Positions 1-8,392 of a stretch of 37,170 nucleotides of DNA are shown piece by piece. This stretch comes from Dokdonella_A sp051958935 (GTDB taxonomy: Bacteria > Pseudomonadota > Gammaproteobacteria > Xanthomonadales > Rhodanobacteraceae), in contig NZ_JBQCFP010000168.1 in the NCBI RefSeq assembly GCF_051958935.1, positions 1 through 37,170 of the forward strand, read 5' to 3'. The translations under genes were made by a program, and so were the position numbers. Under the pieces are notes generated by a model. It saw nothing but the letters and a program-made list of their open reading frames with translations, did not search any database and was not told the origin of the DNA. The first letter of the stretch is position 1. Each line of letters starts with the position of its first letter.

Positions 1-849
1 GCGCGCGAGCAGGACAGCATCGGCGAACGCCTGGTCGATCGCGCCGCGGACGAAACCCTGCCCGGTCACGCTCGCTACTGGTTCCGTCGCTACGGCCTGT
101 GGGGAGCCGCGGCGCTGCTCGCGCTGGCCACGAGCGCGGGCGCCTGGTGGTGGCAACAACGGCCGGAGCCGCCGAGGTTCGTGCCCCCTGCGCCGACGAC
201 CGCGGCACCGTCGCCGGTCGACGCCGAAGCGACGCGGCTCGAGGCACGCCTTGCCGAGAAGCCGGAAACCGAGCTCACCGCATTCACCCAATTGCTCGCG
301 CGCTGGCAGGTCGATGCCGACTCGGTGTCGGTGCGCGAAGCGAGCCGCTGCGCCGCGATCGTCGCCCCCGGCATCGCGTGCCTGCGCGGCCACGCGGCGC
401 TGGAACAGCTCGTGCGCTTCGATCGGCCGTTGATCCTGCTGCTCGGCAAGGGCGATCATCCCGCGCACGCATTGCTGCAGGGCGTGGGCAAGCAGCATGT
501 CCGACTGGATCTCGCCGGCGCGCGCTACGAACTCGCGCGCGATTCGTTGTCCAAGTTCTGGAACGGCGACTTCGTCGTGCTCTGGCGCCTGCCGGCGGAC
601 ATTCCGGCGACGCTCGAGCGCGGCGCGAGCGGCAGCGGCGTCGCATGGGCGACCGAGCGACTGAAGACGTTCGATGGCGGCGCCAGCGCGGCGACACCGG
701 CGATGTTCGATGCGGCGTTCGAGGAGCGCGTGCGCACGCTGCAGCAAGCCTATGGCATCAAGGCCGATGGGATCATCGGACCGGAAACCCTGTTCGCGCT
801 GTCGGCGCTGGACGACGCCGGGCCGCATCTCGCCCGGACCGTGGAATGA
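1..849 (+). CDS. gspA: GspA/ExeA-type secretion ATPase, C-terminal part (5' truncated by window edge)
   Basis: The open frame runs from base 1 without a start, so the N-terminal AAA+ ATPase domain lies outside the window. What remains is a basic cytoplasmic stretch, one membrane segment (about bases 94-147, ending in three Trp), and a periplasmic region. Bases about 345-630 resemble the degenerate C39-peptidase-like domain of GspA proteins (a 'GIACLRG' stretch and 'VVLWRLP'). The C-terminus (about 715-830) is a peptidoglycan-binding domain with 'LQQAYGIKADGIIGPETL'. In the GspA/GspB (ExeA/ExeB) system this protein uses ATP and wall binding to help insert the type II secretin multimer in the outer membrane. 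gspB follows 31 bases downstream, which supports the call. The stop is TGA at 847-849. The C39-like part is judged by eye only. Confidence 0.82.
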   Translation, partial: AREQDSIGERLVDRAADETLPGHARYWFRRYGLWGAAALLALATSAGAWWWQQRPEPPRFVPPAPTTAAPSPVDAEATRLEARLAEKPETELTAFTQLLARWQVDADSVSVREASRCAAIVAPGIACLRGHAALEQLVRFDRPLILLLGKGDHPAHALLQGVGKQHVRLDLAGARYELARDSLSKFWNGDFVVLWRLPADIPATLERGASGSGVAWATERLKTFDGGASAATPAMFDAAFEERVRTLQQAYGIKADGIIGPETLFALSALDDAGPHLARTVE

Positions 850-880
850 ACCCGCATCGCGAACGCAGTCGGAACCCCTC

Positions 881-1816
881 ATGTCGTTGATCCTCGAAGC
901 CCTGAAGAAGTCTGAACAGCAGCGTCGCCTCGGCGAGATGCCGACGCGCGGCACGCCGACGCTGCCGAGCCGGCGCCGGCGCAACCTGTTGCCCGGGCTG
1001 GCCGGCCTCATCGCCGTCGCGCTCGGCGCCGGATGGTGGTTGGTGCGCACACCCGCGCCGGCGCCCGAGGAGGCAAAGCCCGCGCCGGCGGCCGCGCCCG
1101 CGGCGCTGCCGCCCCCCCGCGTGGATCGGACGGTGGCGGCCCCGGCAAGTGCCGAGCGGAAGCCGGCCGCCAAGCCGCCTGCGCCGATGCCGGCCGCCGC
1201 TGCGCCAATCCTGCCGATGCCGACGACAGACCGGCCGGGGGCGGTGACGCCACCGCCCAATGCCGCGCTCGTCGGTGCGCCTGGCACGAAGCCCGCCGCG
1301 CCACCGGCTGCGACGCCGCCGATGCGCGTGCCGCCGTCTCCGGCCAAACCGGCAGCTACGACCGCGCCCGCGGACGCCGCGCCAAAGGCGGCGGCGACGG
1401 CGACCGCAGACGCCGCCACGGATGCCACATCGAAGGAGAAAGACGCCGTCGCGAGAACGCGGGGGTCGCTGGCGAAGCCGGCGGCGCCGGCCACGCCCGC
1501 CGCAACGCCGTCGCAGGAAATGAAGGCGATGGAAGACGCGATCGCGGCGAAGCGCGCAGCGGCGAAGCCCGCCGCGCCGAAGTTGCCGACCGTGTGGGAA
1601 CTGCCGTACGGCACGCGCAAGGAACTGCCCGACATCAAGCTCACGATGCACGTCTATTCGAGCGCACCCGCCGACCGATTCATCGTGATCGACGGCGAGC
1701 GCCACGTCGAAGGCGACGATCTCGGCGACGGCGTCGTGCTGCGCGAGATCAGCGCGGACGGAATGGTGCTCGACTTCAAGGGCCAACGCTTCCTCTACCC
1801 GCGCGACGGGCGCTGA
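881..1816 (+). CDS. gspB: GspB, type II secretion assembly protein
   Basis: A 311-residue protein starting at ATG 881 with the hallmark GspB N-terminus 'MSLILEALKKSEQQRR'. A membrane segment follows at about residues 36-55, then a long Ala/Pro-rich linker (about 57-230) that would span the periplasm. The C-terminal T2SSB-type domain (about 240-311) includes 'ELPDIKLTMHVYSS' and 'FIVIDGERHVEGD'. In the family GspB partners GspA in placing the secretin GspD. The start was chosen over an upstream in-frame extension because the conserved N-terminus begins here. The linker's base composition is strongly skewed (runs of GCC/CCG), so antisense reading frames across it are artefacts. It follows gspA closely and probably shares its transcript. 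Confidence 0.9.
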   Translation: MSLILEALKKSEQQRRLGEMPTRGTPTLPSRRRRNLLPGLAGLIAVALGAGWWLVRTPAPAPEEAKPAPAAAPAALPPPRVDRTVAAPASAERKPAAKPPAPMPAAAAPILPMPTTDRPGAVTPPPNAALVGAPGTKPAAPPAATPPMRVPPSPAKPAATTAPADAAPKAAATATADAATDATSKEKDAVARTRGSLAKPAAPATPAATPSQEMKAMEDAIAAKRAAAKPAAPKLPTVWELPYGTRKELPDIKLTMHVYSSAPADRFIVIDGERHVEGDDLGDGVVLREISADGMVLDFKGQRFLYPRDGR

Positions 1817-1833
1817 CGCGGAAGGCGACCGGC

Positions 1834-2517
1834 ATGTTCGTGCACCTGCCGAGTTCGCGCCGCACCGGTCCGCCCTGGGCGACGCTGCTGATCGTCGCTG
1901 CGTGTGTCGCCACGTTCCTCTGGCTCGTGGCCTTGCCGCCGGCCGAACGCCTGGCCATGCTCTCGCGCTGGGGCACGGTACCCTCGACCCTGCTCGACCC
2001 GCATGCGCCGTGGTGGCAGCAGTTGCTCGAACTGCGCGCGGCGCGCCTGGTCACGGCGATCTTCATCCATGCCGACTGGTTGCACCTGACCGGCAATCTG
2101 CTGTTCCTGATCGTGTTCGGCGTGTCGGCCGAGCGCGCACTCGGCTCGCCGCGCTTCCTCGCGATGTTCGTCACCGGCGGCGCGCTCGCCAACCTCGTCG
2201 GCGCGCTCACCCTCGTCGGCACGAGTGCACCGATCGTCGGCTCGAGCGGTGCGGTATCGGCGGTGGTCGGCGCCTATCTCGCGCTGTTCCCGCGCGCGCG
2301 CCTCGGCCTCGTGCTGCCGCTCGGCGTGTTCCTCGAGTTCGTGCGCATCCCGGCGCCCCTGCTGATCGGCTTCTGGGCCGCGTTGCAGCTGCTGTTCACC
2401 TACGTCGGCCCGGCGTTCGGCGCCGTCGCCTGGTGGACGCACATCGCCGGTTTCCTGATCGGTATCCTGCTCGCGGTGTTGTCACGCCCGGCGATTGCGC
2501 GGCGGTTGCGCAGTTAG
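1834..2517 (+). CDS. Rhomboid-family intramembrane serine protease
   Basis: A 227-residue polytopic membrane protein starting at ATG 1834, 17 bases after gspB. It has about six hydrophobic segments. The conserved 'HADWLHLTGNLLFL' segment is present, then the GxSG motif G136-S-S138-G139 carrying the nucleophile, and the catalytic His203 in 'WWTHIAGF'. This Ser/His dyad within membrane helices is diagnostic of active rhomboid proteases, which cut other membrane proteins inside the bilayer. Substrates cannot be told from sequence. The position right after gspAB suggests co-transcription, but a role in type II secretion is only a guess. Length is normal for a bacterial rhomboid without extra domains. 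Confidence 0.9.
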   Translation: MFVHLPSSRRTGPPWATLLIVAACVATFLWLVALPPAERLAMLSRWGTVPSTLLDPHAPWWQQLLELRAARLVTAIFIHADWLHLTGNLLFLIVFGVSAERALGSPRFLAMFVTGGALANLVGALTLVGTSAPIVGSSGAVSAVVGAYLALFPRARLGLVLPLGVFLEFVRIPAPLLIGFWAALQLLFTYVGPAFGAVAWWTHIAGFLIGILLAVLSRPAIARRLRS

Positions 2518-2637
2518 CTGATGCGTCCATGCCCGTCCACGCCATAAGTCAGGATCGACGGGCGATCCATCCATGGATCGCTGCTGATGCCGGGAACAGC
2601 GCCTGCCCTTTCTCCGTCTCGGCGCTGGTCGGGAACG

Positions 2638-2655
2638 GAAGCTACAATCGCCACC
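2638..2655 (+). promoter_or_regulatory. Candidate -10 box (TACAAT) very close to the DUF1820 start
   Basis: TACAAT at 2643-2648 matches the sigma70 -10 consensus well in an otherwise GC-rich region. It lies 7 bases before ATG 2656, so transcription would start at or next to the A of the start codon, giving a leaderless mRNA. No Shine-Dalgarno sequence is visible before this ATG, which fits. No convincing -35 box is seen. Confidence 0.45.
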
Positions 2656-2982
2656 ATGCGCAAGGCGAAACTCTACAAGGTCACCTTCCTGTCGCAGGGC
2701 AAGAGCATCGAGCTCTACGCCCGCCGCGTCGCATCGAGTGCATTGTGGGGTTTCACGGAAGTCGGCGACCTCGTGTTCGCCGCGCCGGGCGAAGGCCTCG
2801 TCGTCGATCCGAGCGAGGAACGCCTGCGCGAGGAATTCAAGGACACGGACGTACTGCACGTGCCGATGCACGCGATCGTGCGCATCGAGGAGGTCGCGCG
2901 CCGCGGCACCGCCGCGATCCGCGACGCCGCCAGCGGCGACAAGATCATGCCGTTCCCACTCGCGCCGCCGCGGGCGAAATAG
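2656..2982 (+). CDS. DUF1820 family protein
   Basis: A 108-residue soluble protein beginning 'MRKAKLYKVTFLSQGK'. It matches my memory of the DUF1820 family, including 'ELYARRVASSALWGFTEVGDLVF' and 'LVVDPSEERLREEF', then 'LHVPMHAIVRIEEV'. The family is widespread in gammaproteobacteria and has no established function. I chose ATG 2656 rather than an in-frame start at 2587 because the conserved family sequence starts here and a good -10 box lies just upstream. It converges on the DUF3144 gene with only 16 bases between stops. No signal peptide or membrane segment is seen. Confidence 0.88.
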   Translation: MRKAKLYKVTFLSQGKSIELYARRVASSALWGFTEVGDLVFAAPGEGLVVDPSEERLREEFKDTDVLHVPMHAIVRIEEVARRGTAAIRDAASGDKIMPFPLAPPRAK

Positions 2983-2998
2983 CAACGCCGAAAACGGC

Positions 2999-3274
2999 TC
3001 AGGCGTCCGGCCGCAACACGCCGAAGCTGCGCAGGTTCTCGCGGAACATCGCCTCGTATTCGGCGCGGAACGCGACTGTCGCTTCTTCGGGCGTCTGCTG
3101 CAGCAACTGGCTGCGGTTGACCCACTGGAACGCATTGAAGCGCGCCGCGGCGAACAGGATCGCCGCACTCACGCGCGACTGCGGGAAGCGCTGGCCGAAC
3201 TCGTTGGCCTGCGCGACGAAGCGATCGACGAGCTCGAAGAACTGGTCTTCGGTGATGTCCTGCGGGGTATTCAT
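2999..3274 (-). CDS. DUF3144 family protein
   Basis: A 91-residue protein 'MNTPQDITEDQFFELVDRFVAQAN...' ending '...LRSFGVLRPDA'. The 'ADRFVxxAN' type helix, the 'AAARFNAFQW' core and the 'EEYxxMFRENL' tail correspond to DUF3144, a family of unknown function in proteobacteria. It reads as an all-helical cytoplasmic protein. The start at 3274 was preferred to upstream in-frame starts because the extension is Arg-rich, low quality sequence overlapping the signal peptidase gene. It lies 44 bases after the end of the signal peptidase gene on the same strand, so the two may be co-transcribed. Confidence 0.85.
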   Translation of the reverse strand: MNTPQDITEDQFFELVDRFVAQANEFGQRFPQSRVSAAILFAAARFNAFQWVNRSQLLQQTPEEATVAFRAEYEAMFRENLRSFGVLRPDA

Positions 3275-3318
3275 CGCGACTCCGATGCGGGGCCGCATAT
3301 GGTCCGCCGCCGCCCGCG

Positions 3319-3987
3319 TCAATGCAATGGCGTGCCGAAACGCGCGAAGCGCGGCTGCCAATGATCGAGTATGTCGGCGGAGACGAGGATGCGCTCGGCG
3401 CGAGCGATGAGCTTCGTGCGCGGCACGAAGCCGATGTAGCGCGAATCCTCGCTGTTGTCGCGGTTGTCGCCGAGCACGAGGTACTCGTCGGCCGGAACGA
3501 CGACCGGGCCGAAGCTCGAGTGCGCGGTACTGCCCGGCAGCCACTGCACGATCCGCTCGGAACCGGCGATGGCCTCGCGTTCACGCTCCGCGGCGATGCG
3601 GCGCTGTCCCACGTGGACAGGCGATTCGCGCCCGAGCGGCTCGTAGCGCGCCTGCTCGCCGTTGACGAGCAGCCGGTTGTCGCGCATTTCCACCGTGTCG
3701 CCGGGCAGCGCGACGACGCGCTTGATCAGGCGCGTGCCGTCCTGCGGCGAAGAGAACGTGACGATGTCGCCACGGCACGGATCGCCGAGGCGCGCGAGCA
3801 CGGTGTCCGAGAACGGCACGCGCAGGTCGTAGGCGAGCCGGTTCACGAGCACGACGTCGCCTTCGAGGATGGTCGGGCGCATCGAAGCGGTCGGCACCGG
3901 GTTCCAGTCGGCGATCGCGCTGCGGAACACGCCGAGCAGGAGCAGGAAGGCGATGATGCGGCGGTTCGCGTGCAGCCAGGTCTTCAT
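3319..3987 (-). CDS. lepB: Signal peptidase I (S26 family), short form
   Basis: A 222-residue protein with one N-terminal membrane segment (about residues 10-26) followed by the S26 signatures. Box B is 'PTASMRPTI' with nucleophile Ser35; the general base Lys89 sits in 'RLIKRVVALPGD'; box E is 'VLGDNRDNSEDSRYIGFVP'. It cleaves signal peptides from exported proteins at the outer face of the inner membrane. Classic LepB of gammaproteobacteria has two N-terminal helices and is longer; this one has a single helix, so it may be a second, accessory signal peptidase. Start ATG 3987 is preferred because it places a short basic cytoplasmic stretch before the helix; an in-frame ATG at 4032 would add 15 residues with no recognisable feature. 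Confidence 0.9.
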   Translation of the reverse strand: MKTWLHANRRIIAFLLLLGVFRSAIADWNPVPTASMRPTILEGDVVLVNRLAYDLRVPFSDTVLARLGDPCRGDIVTFSSPQDGTRLIKRVVALPGDTVEMRDNRLLVNGEQARYEPLGRESPVHVGQRRIAAEREREAIAGSERIVQWLPGSTAHSSFGPVVVPADEYLVLGDNRDNSEDSRYIGFVPRTKLIARAERILVSADILDHWQPRFARFGTPLH

Positions 3988-4046
3988 CGTGCTCCTCGCA
4001 GATGTGAGCGTGGGGTGTGGCCACATCGGCACGGTGGGCGTACTCG

Positions 4047-5399
4047 TCAGCCCTTGCCGGGTGCGCCCGGCGCAGGTGGCGCGCGCAGCGCGAGTGCCTT
4101 GAGCGCATTGAGCGCCTCATTGAGCGCGTAGTCGCGTTGCAGGTCGCGATTCGCCGCCGGCGGCGTCTCGACCGCATTGCCTTCATTCGCGCCCTTGAGG
4201 TGGTTGCGCAGGTCGCGTTCGCCGACGACCAGCGATGGCTCGCTCTCGCGCTGGCTGAGGGCGAGATCGGCCAGGCCGATGTCGGGTTCTATGCCGGCGG
4301 CCTGGATCGAAACGCCGCTCGGCGTGTAGTAGCGCGCCGTGGTCAGCTTGACCGCGTGTTCGGCATCGAGCGGCAGCACGGTCTGCACCGAACCCTTGCC
4401 GAACGTGCGCCGCCCCATGAGCAGGGCGCGATGGTTGTCCTTGAGCGCACCCGCGACGATCTCCGCCGCGGACGCCGTGCCGTTGTCGACGAGCACGACC
4501 ATCGGCGCGCCGGCAAGCAGGTCGCCCGGGGTCGCGCGGAAGGTCATCTCCGAATCCTTGACGCGCCCGCGCGTGCTGACGATCACGCCGCCCTCGAGGA
4601 ACTCGTCGCCGACTTCGATCGCCGCAGTGAGCAGGCCGCCCGGATTGCTGCGCAGGTCGAGCACGGCGCCGCGGAGCGGCGCCTTGTTCTCGGCCACGAG
4701 GCGCTCGATGCGCTTGCGCAGCTGTCCACCGGTTTCGGCCTGGAACTGGCTGATGCGCAGGTACGCAAAGCCAGGCTCGAGCATTCGCCCCGCCGCGCTC
4801 GCGACGCGGATCACTTCGCGCTTGAGCGGGATGTCGACCGGCACGGTCTGCCTGTCGTGCAACACGCTGAGGGTGATCGGCGAACCAGGCTTGCCGCGCA
4901 GTTGCGCGATCGCGCTGTCGACGTCGTCGGCCTGAACGGGCTTGCCGTCGATGCGCACGATCGTGTCGCCGGCCTTGATGCCGGCGCGTTCCGCCGGCGA
5001 GTCGTCGATCGGCGCGATCACCTTGAGGCTACCGTCGACCTGCAGGACTTCGATGCCGAGACCGGCGTAGCTGCCGGTGGTGTCCTCCGTGAGGTCCTCC
5101 ATCTGCTCCTTGCCGAGGTATTCGCTGTGCGGGTCGAGCCCGCCGAGCAGGCCGCGGATCGCCGACTGCATGAGGCGGTGGTCATCGACATCGTCGACGT
5201 AGGCCTGCTTCACGAGGCTGTAGACCGCGGTGAACGCGCGGATATCGGCGAGGTCCAGTGGCGCGTTCTTCGCGGCCGCCTTCGGCTCGACCGTCGTCGT
5301 GGAATCGACCGGCGCCTTGGCGTCGACGGGCGGCTCGTCGGCCAGAGCCGGGAGGCACGCGCACATGATGAGGACGGTGGACAACAAACGCTTGGACAT
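4047..5399 (-). CDS. ctpA: S41 C-terminal processing protease (CtpA type)
   Basis: A 450-residue exported protease. A signal peptide (about 1-20, ending 'LPALA') is followed by an S41 N-terminal segment ('AYVDDVDDHRLMQSAIRGLLGGLDPHSEYL'), a PDZ domain (about 105-185; 'GLGIEV' to 'GIKAGDTIVRIDGKPV') and the catalytic domain with nucleophile Ser310 in 'DNGTASAAEI' and Lys335 in 'TFGKGSVQT'. The 25-residue Ser-Lys spacing matches tail-specific proteases. Such proteases trim or degrade periplasmic proteins, including cell-wall hydrolase regulators. It is the third gene of the gpmI-envC-ctpA cluster, but a 178-base gap before it contains its own likely promoter and a palindrome. The last 60 residues are a charged then Ala/Pro-rich tail. 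Confidence 0.92.
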   Translation of the reverse strand: MSKRLLSTVLIMCACLPALADEPPVDAKAPVDSTTTVEPKAAAKNAPLDLADIRAFTAVYSLVKQAYVDDVDDHRLMQSAIRGLLGGLDPHSEYLGKEQMEDLTEDTTGSYAGLGIEVLQVDGSLKVIAPIDDSPAERAGIKAGDTIVRIDGKPVQADDVDSAIAQLRGKPGSPITLSVLHDRQTVPVDIPLKREVIRVASAAGRMLEPGFAYLRISQFQAETGGQLRKRIERLVAENKAPLRGAVLDLRSNPGGLLTAAIEVGDEFLEGGVIVSTRGRVKDSEMTFRATPGDLLAGAPMVVLVDNGTASAAEIVAGALKDNHRALLMGRRTFGKGSVQTVLPLDAEHAVKLTTARYYTPSGVSIQAAGIEPDIGLADLALSQRESEPSLVVGERDLRNHLKGANEGNAVETPPAANRDLQRDYALNEALNALKALALRAPPAPGAPGKG

Positions 5400-5493
5400 C
5401 GGGCCGGACCTTGAAGGTGAAGACGGGCGGCCGCCAGGCCACCTCACCACGACGACGTGGCGCCGCGGCCGCGCGAGCGCAAGCCGCGGGCAT

Positions 5494-5520
5494 GCGCGGC
5501 ATGCCGCGCGAAGCAGTGTA
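5494..5520 (-). promoter_or_regulatory. Candidate ctpA promoter -10 with adjacent 16-bp perfect palindrome
   Basis: On the minus strand a TACACT -10-like hexamer (5520 to 5515) is followed within 6 bases by a perfect 16-bp palindrome, GCGCGGCATGCCGCGC, at 5494-5509. The palindrome would overlap the early transcribed region of ctpA, a place where a dimeric repressor could bind; as RNA it could also fold. No clear -35 box is seen. Confidence 0.35.
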
Positions 5521-5577
5521 GCCCCGCAACGCATCGGTCGCGCTGTTGTGGACCGCAGATCCGCGGAAACGTTCAGC

Positions 5578-6741
5578 TCAGCGCAACCATCCGCGCGGGT
5601 CGACCGCCTGCCCCTTCGCGCGCAGCTCGAAATACAGGCCCGCCGCCTTTTGCCCCCCGCTCGCCCCGCTCGTGGCGATCGTCTCGCCGGCATCGACCCA
5701 GTCGCCGACATCCTTGAGCAGGGTTTCGTTGCAGCCGTAGAGGCTGAGGTATCCGTCGCCGTGGTCGACGATCAGCAGCAGGCCATAGCCGCGCAACCAG
5801 TCGGCGAACGCGACGCGTCCGTGCGAAATCGCATGCACGGCACTGCCGGTCTTCGCCGCGAGCAGCAGGCCGCTGCTGCGCCGGCCCGATTCGTCGGCGG
5901 CGCCGAAGGCGGTCACGACCTTGCCCTGCAGCGGCCAGCGGAGCCGGCCGCGCTGCGTCGCGAACGGCGCGTCGCCGGCGAGCTCCTTGGGGATGTCGGC
6001 GAACACGTCGCGCAGGCGTTCGAGCAGGTTGCCCAGTTCCGCCTCGTTGCGGCCGAGCGCGGCGATCCGCGCCGCCTGGTCCTTGAGCTTCGCCTCGAGC
6101 TCGACGAGCAATCCGGCGCGCGCCGCACGCTCGGCGTCCAGCCGCTGGCCCTCGGCGTTGCGCGCGTCGCGCGACGCCGCGAGTTCGGCAGTCGCGCTGC
6201 GGATCTGTGCCTGCACCTCGTCGAGGCGGCGCAGGTCACCGAGCAGGTGCTCGATCTGCTCGACCTGGGCGCGCTGGAAGTAGCGATGGTAGGCGAGCAC
6301 CCGCGAGATCGCGGCGACATCGTCCTGCTGCAGCAGCAGCTTGAGTTCCTCGCCGTGGCCGAGTGCGTAGGCCGAGCGAAGCAGGCCGCCGAGCGCGTCG
6401 CGCTGCACCGCGAGCGTGCGATCGAGCTTCGCCTTTTCGGCATCGAGCTCGTCGAGGCGCGCCTGTTGCGCGGCGACCTTCGCATCGAGCGCCTGCACGT
6501 CCCTCGCGACCGCGGCGAGCGCGAGTTCCTTGTCCCGCAGTGCACGCGCCGCCTCGTCGCGTTCGCCGCCCGCCGCGCGCTGCTGTTCGGCGAGCGCCTT
6601 GAGCTCGGCGCGCACGGCGTCGAGCTTGCGCCTGGTTTCCTGCTCCTGCGCCGCGCGCTGCGGATCGGGCGCATCCTGCGCATGCGCGACACAGGCGAGT
6701 GCCGCCGCGAGGCCGAGTGCGAGCGGGCGTCGAAGCCGCAC
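5578..6741 (-). CDS. envC: EnvC-like murein hydrolase activator (LytM/M23 domain, degenerate)
   Basis: A 387-residue protein with a signal peptide (about 1-21, ending 'AHAQ'), a long coiled-coil (about 25-250; Glu/Ala/Leu/Arg-rich heptads) and a C-terminal LytM domain ('VDHGDGYLSLYGCNETLLKDVGDWVDAGE', ending 'GLYFELRAKGQAVDPRGWLR', positions about 310-387). In EnvC proteins the LytM domain lacks zinc ligands and instead activates septal amidases. Here the usual metal-binding His-x-His is also replaced ('YGCNE'), as in EnvC, so it is likely an activator. The start is GTG at 6741, three bases after the gpmI stop, which argues for translational coupling. The coiled-coil would dock on FtsEX in the known system. 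Confidence 0.9.
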   Translation of the reverse strand: MRLRRPLALGLAAALACVAHAQDAPDPQRAAQEQETRRKLDAVRAELKALAEQQRAAGGERDEAARALRDKELALAAVARDVQALDAKVAAQQARLDELDAEKAKLDRTLAVQRDALGGLLRSAYALGHGEELKLLLQQDDVAAISRVLAYHRYFQRAQVEQIEHLLGDLRRLDEVQAQIRSATAELAASRDARNAEGQRLDAERAARAGLLVELEAKLKDQAARIAALGRNEAELGNLLERLRDVFADIPKELAGDAPFATQRGRLRWPLQGKVVTAFGAADESGRRSSGLLLAAKTGSAVHAISHGRVAFADWLRGYGLLLIVDHGDGYLSLYGCNETLLKDVGDWVDAGETIATSGASGGQKAAGLYFELRAKGQAVDPRGWLR

Positions 6742-6744
6742 GAC

Positions 6745-8281
6745 TCAGGTGAATTCGATGAGGCTGCGCCCACTCATTTCGGGCGGCTGCGCCAATCCCA
6801 TCAAGGCGAGCACGCTCGGTGCGAGATCGCGCAACGCGCCGTGGTGCAGGCGCGCCTGGCGGCCGATGTAGACGAGCGGCACCGGGCCGACCGTGTGCTG
6901 CGTGTGCGGCACGCCGTTCTCGTCGACCATCTGCTCAAGGTTGCCGTGATCGGCGCTGACGAGCATCTCGCCGCCGGCGGCGCGGATCGCCGCGGCGAGC
7001 CGGCCGAGCGCGACGTCGACCGCCTCCGCGGCCTTGATCGCGGCCGCCTCGTCGCCCGTATGGCCGACCATGTCGGGGTTGGCGATGTTGCAGGCAATGA
7101 AGTCGTAGCGGCCCGAACCGATCGCCTCGACCAGACGGTCTGTGAGTTCCGGGCAGCTCATCTCGGGCTTGAGGTCGTAGGTCGCGACCTTCGGGCTCGG
7201 CACGAGGATGCGGTCCTCGCCTTCGAACGGTTCTTCGCGCCCCGCCGGAGAAGAAGAACGTGACGTGCGCGTACTTCTCGGTCTCGGCGATGCGCAGCTG
7301 GCGCAGGCCTTGCGCGGCGAGGACTTCGCCGAGCGTGTTGCGCATGGACTGCGGCGGCCACGCGATCGCCGTGGCAGCGAGCCCCTGTTCGTATTCGGTG
7401 AGGGTGACGAACGCCGACAGGCGCGGCGCATGCACGCGCGGGAAGCCGTCGAAATCGGCGTCGACGAACGCATGCGAGAGTTCGCGTGCGCGATCGGCAC
7501 GGAAGTTCATGAATACGATCGCGTCGCCGTCGGCGACGCGCGCGCCGCCGTCGATGACGGTCGGCTTGACGAACTCGTCGTTCTCGCCGCGCGCGTAGGC
7601 ATCGTGCAGCGCGGTCGCGGCGTCGGTCGCGTGGTACTCGGCCACCGCTTCGGCGATCGCGCTCCAGGCGAGCCGCACGCGCTCCCAGCGGTGGTCGCGG
7701 TCCATCGCGTAGTAACGGCCGCCGACCGTCGCGATGCGCGTATTGCCGAGCGCCGCGCACTTCGCCGCCAGTGCGGCGATGCTCGCACCGGCGCTGCGCG
7801 GCGGCGTGTCGCGACCGTCGAGGAATGCGTGCACCGCGACGCGCGCGACGCCGCGGCGCGCGGCGAGGTCGAGCATCGCGAAGATGTGTCGTTCGTGGCT
7901 GTGCACGCCGCCCGGCGAGAGCAGGCCGAATACGTGCAGCGTGCCACCGCCGAGGCGCGCGGCGTCGCAGGCGCCGAGCAGCGCGGGGTTGGCGTCGAAC
8001 GAGCCGTCGGCGATCGCCGCGTCGATGCGCGTGAGGTCCTGGTAGACGATCCGGCCCGACCCGATGTTCATGTGGCCGACCTCGGAATTGCCCATCTGGC
8101 CGTCCGGCAAGCCGACGAACTGTCCATGCGTGTCGACCAGCGTGTGCGGGCATTCGGCGAGCAGGCGGCGCCAGTTCGGGCAATCGGCCTGCGCGATCGC
8201 GTTGTGCGCGGTTTCGGCGCGGTAGCCCCATCCGTCGAGGATCAGCAGCAGGATCGGCTTGGGTCGTGACACGTGGCACAT
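6745..8281 (-). pseudogene. gpmI: Phosphoglycerate mutase, 2,3-BPG-independent, interrupted by a +1 frameshift
   Basis: Restoring one base gives a 511-residue GpmI, the normal family length. The N-terminal part reads 'PILLLILDGWGYR', with the phosphoserine nucleophile Ser66 in 'QMGNSEVGHMNIGSGR'. The frame breaks after about residue 346 at 'FFFSGG'; the matching continuation 'REEPFEGEDRILVPSPK' is in another frame and runs to the stop at 6745. A run of four C on the plus strand at 7240-7243 is one too many. The lost C-terminal part contains 'NPDMVGHTGD' and 'SADHGN', which supply metal ligands, so an unshifted product would be inactive. GpmI interconverts 3- and 2-phosphoglycerate in glycolysis. 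Either the sequence has an error or the cell relies on another mutase. The start is ATG 8281; GTG 8272 is an alternative. Confidence 0.88.
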
Positions 8282-8392
8282 TCCATGGCGAAGGCAGGGG
8301 TCAATGCTAGCGGAACGGCGCGCCGGACGGGGTTTTCAACCTTTCCGCGCGCCCGCGCATCCAAGCTCCCGACCACCTCACCGGAGACCGCC

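Noticed and set aside
345..630. Active C39 peptidase domain in the GspA fragment
   Set aside because: The region resembles the C39-like fold of GspA but no complete Cys-His catalytic pair could be identified, so no protease activity is claimed.
5230..7263. Plus-strand open frame of 677 codons opposite envC and ctpA
   Set aside because: It crosses three minus-strand genes with catalytic motifs and their gaps, and has no ribosome-binding site or motif of its own.
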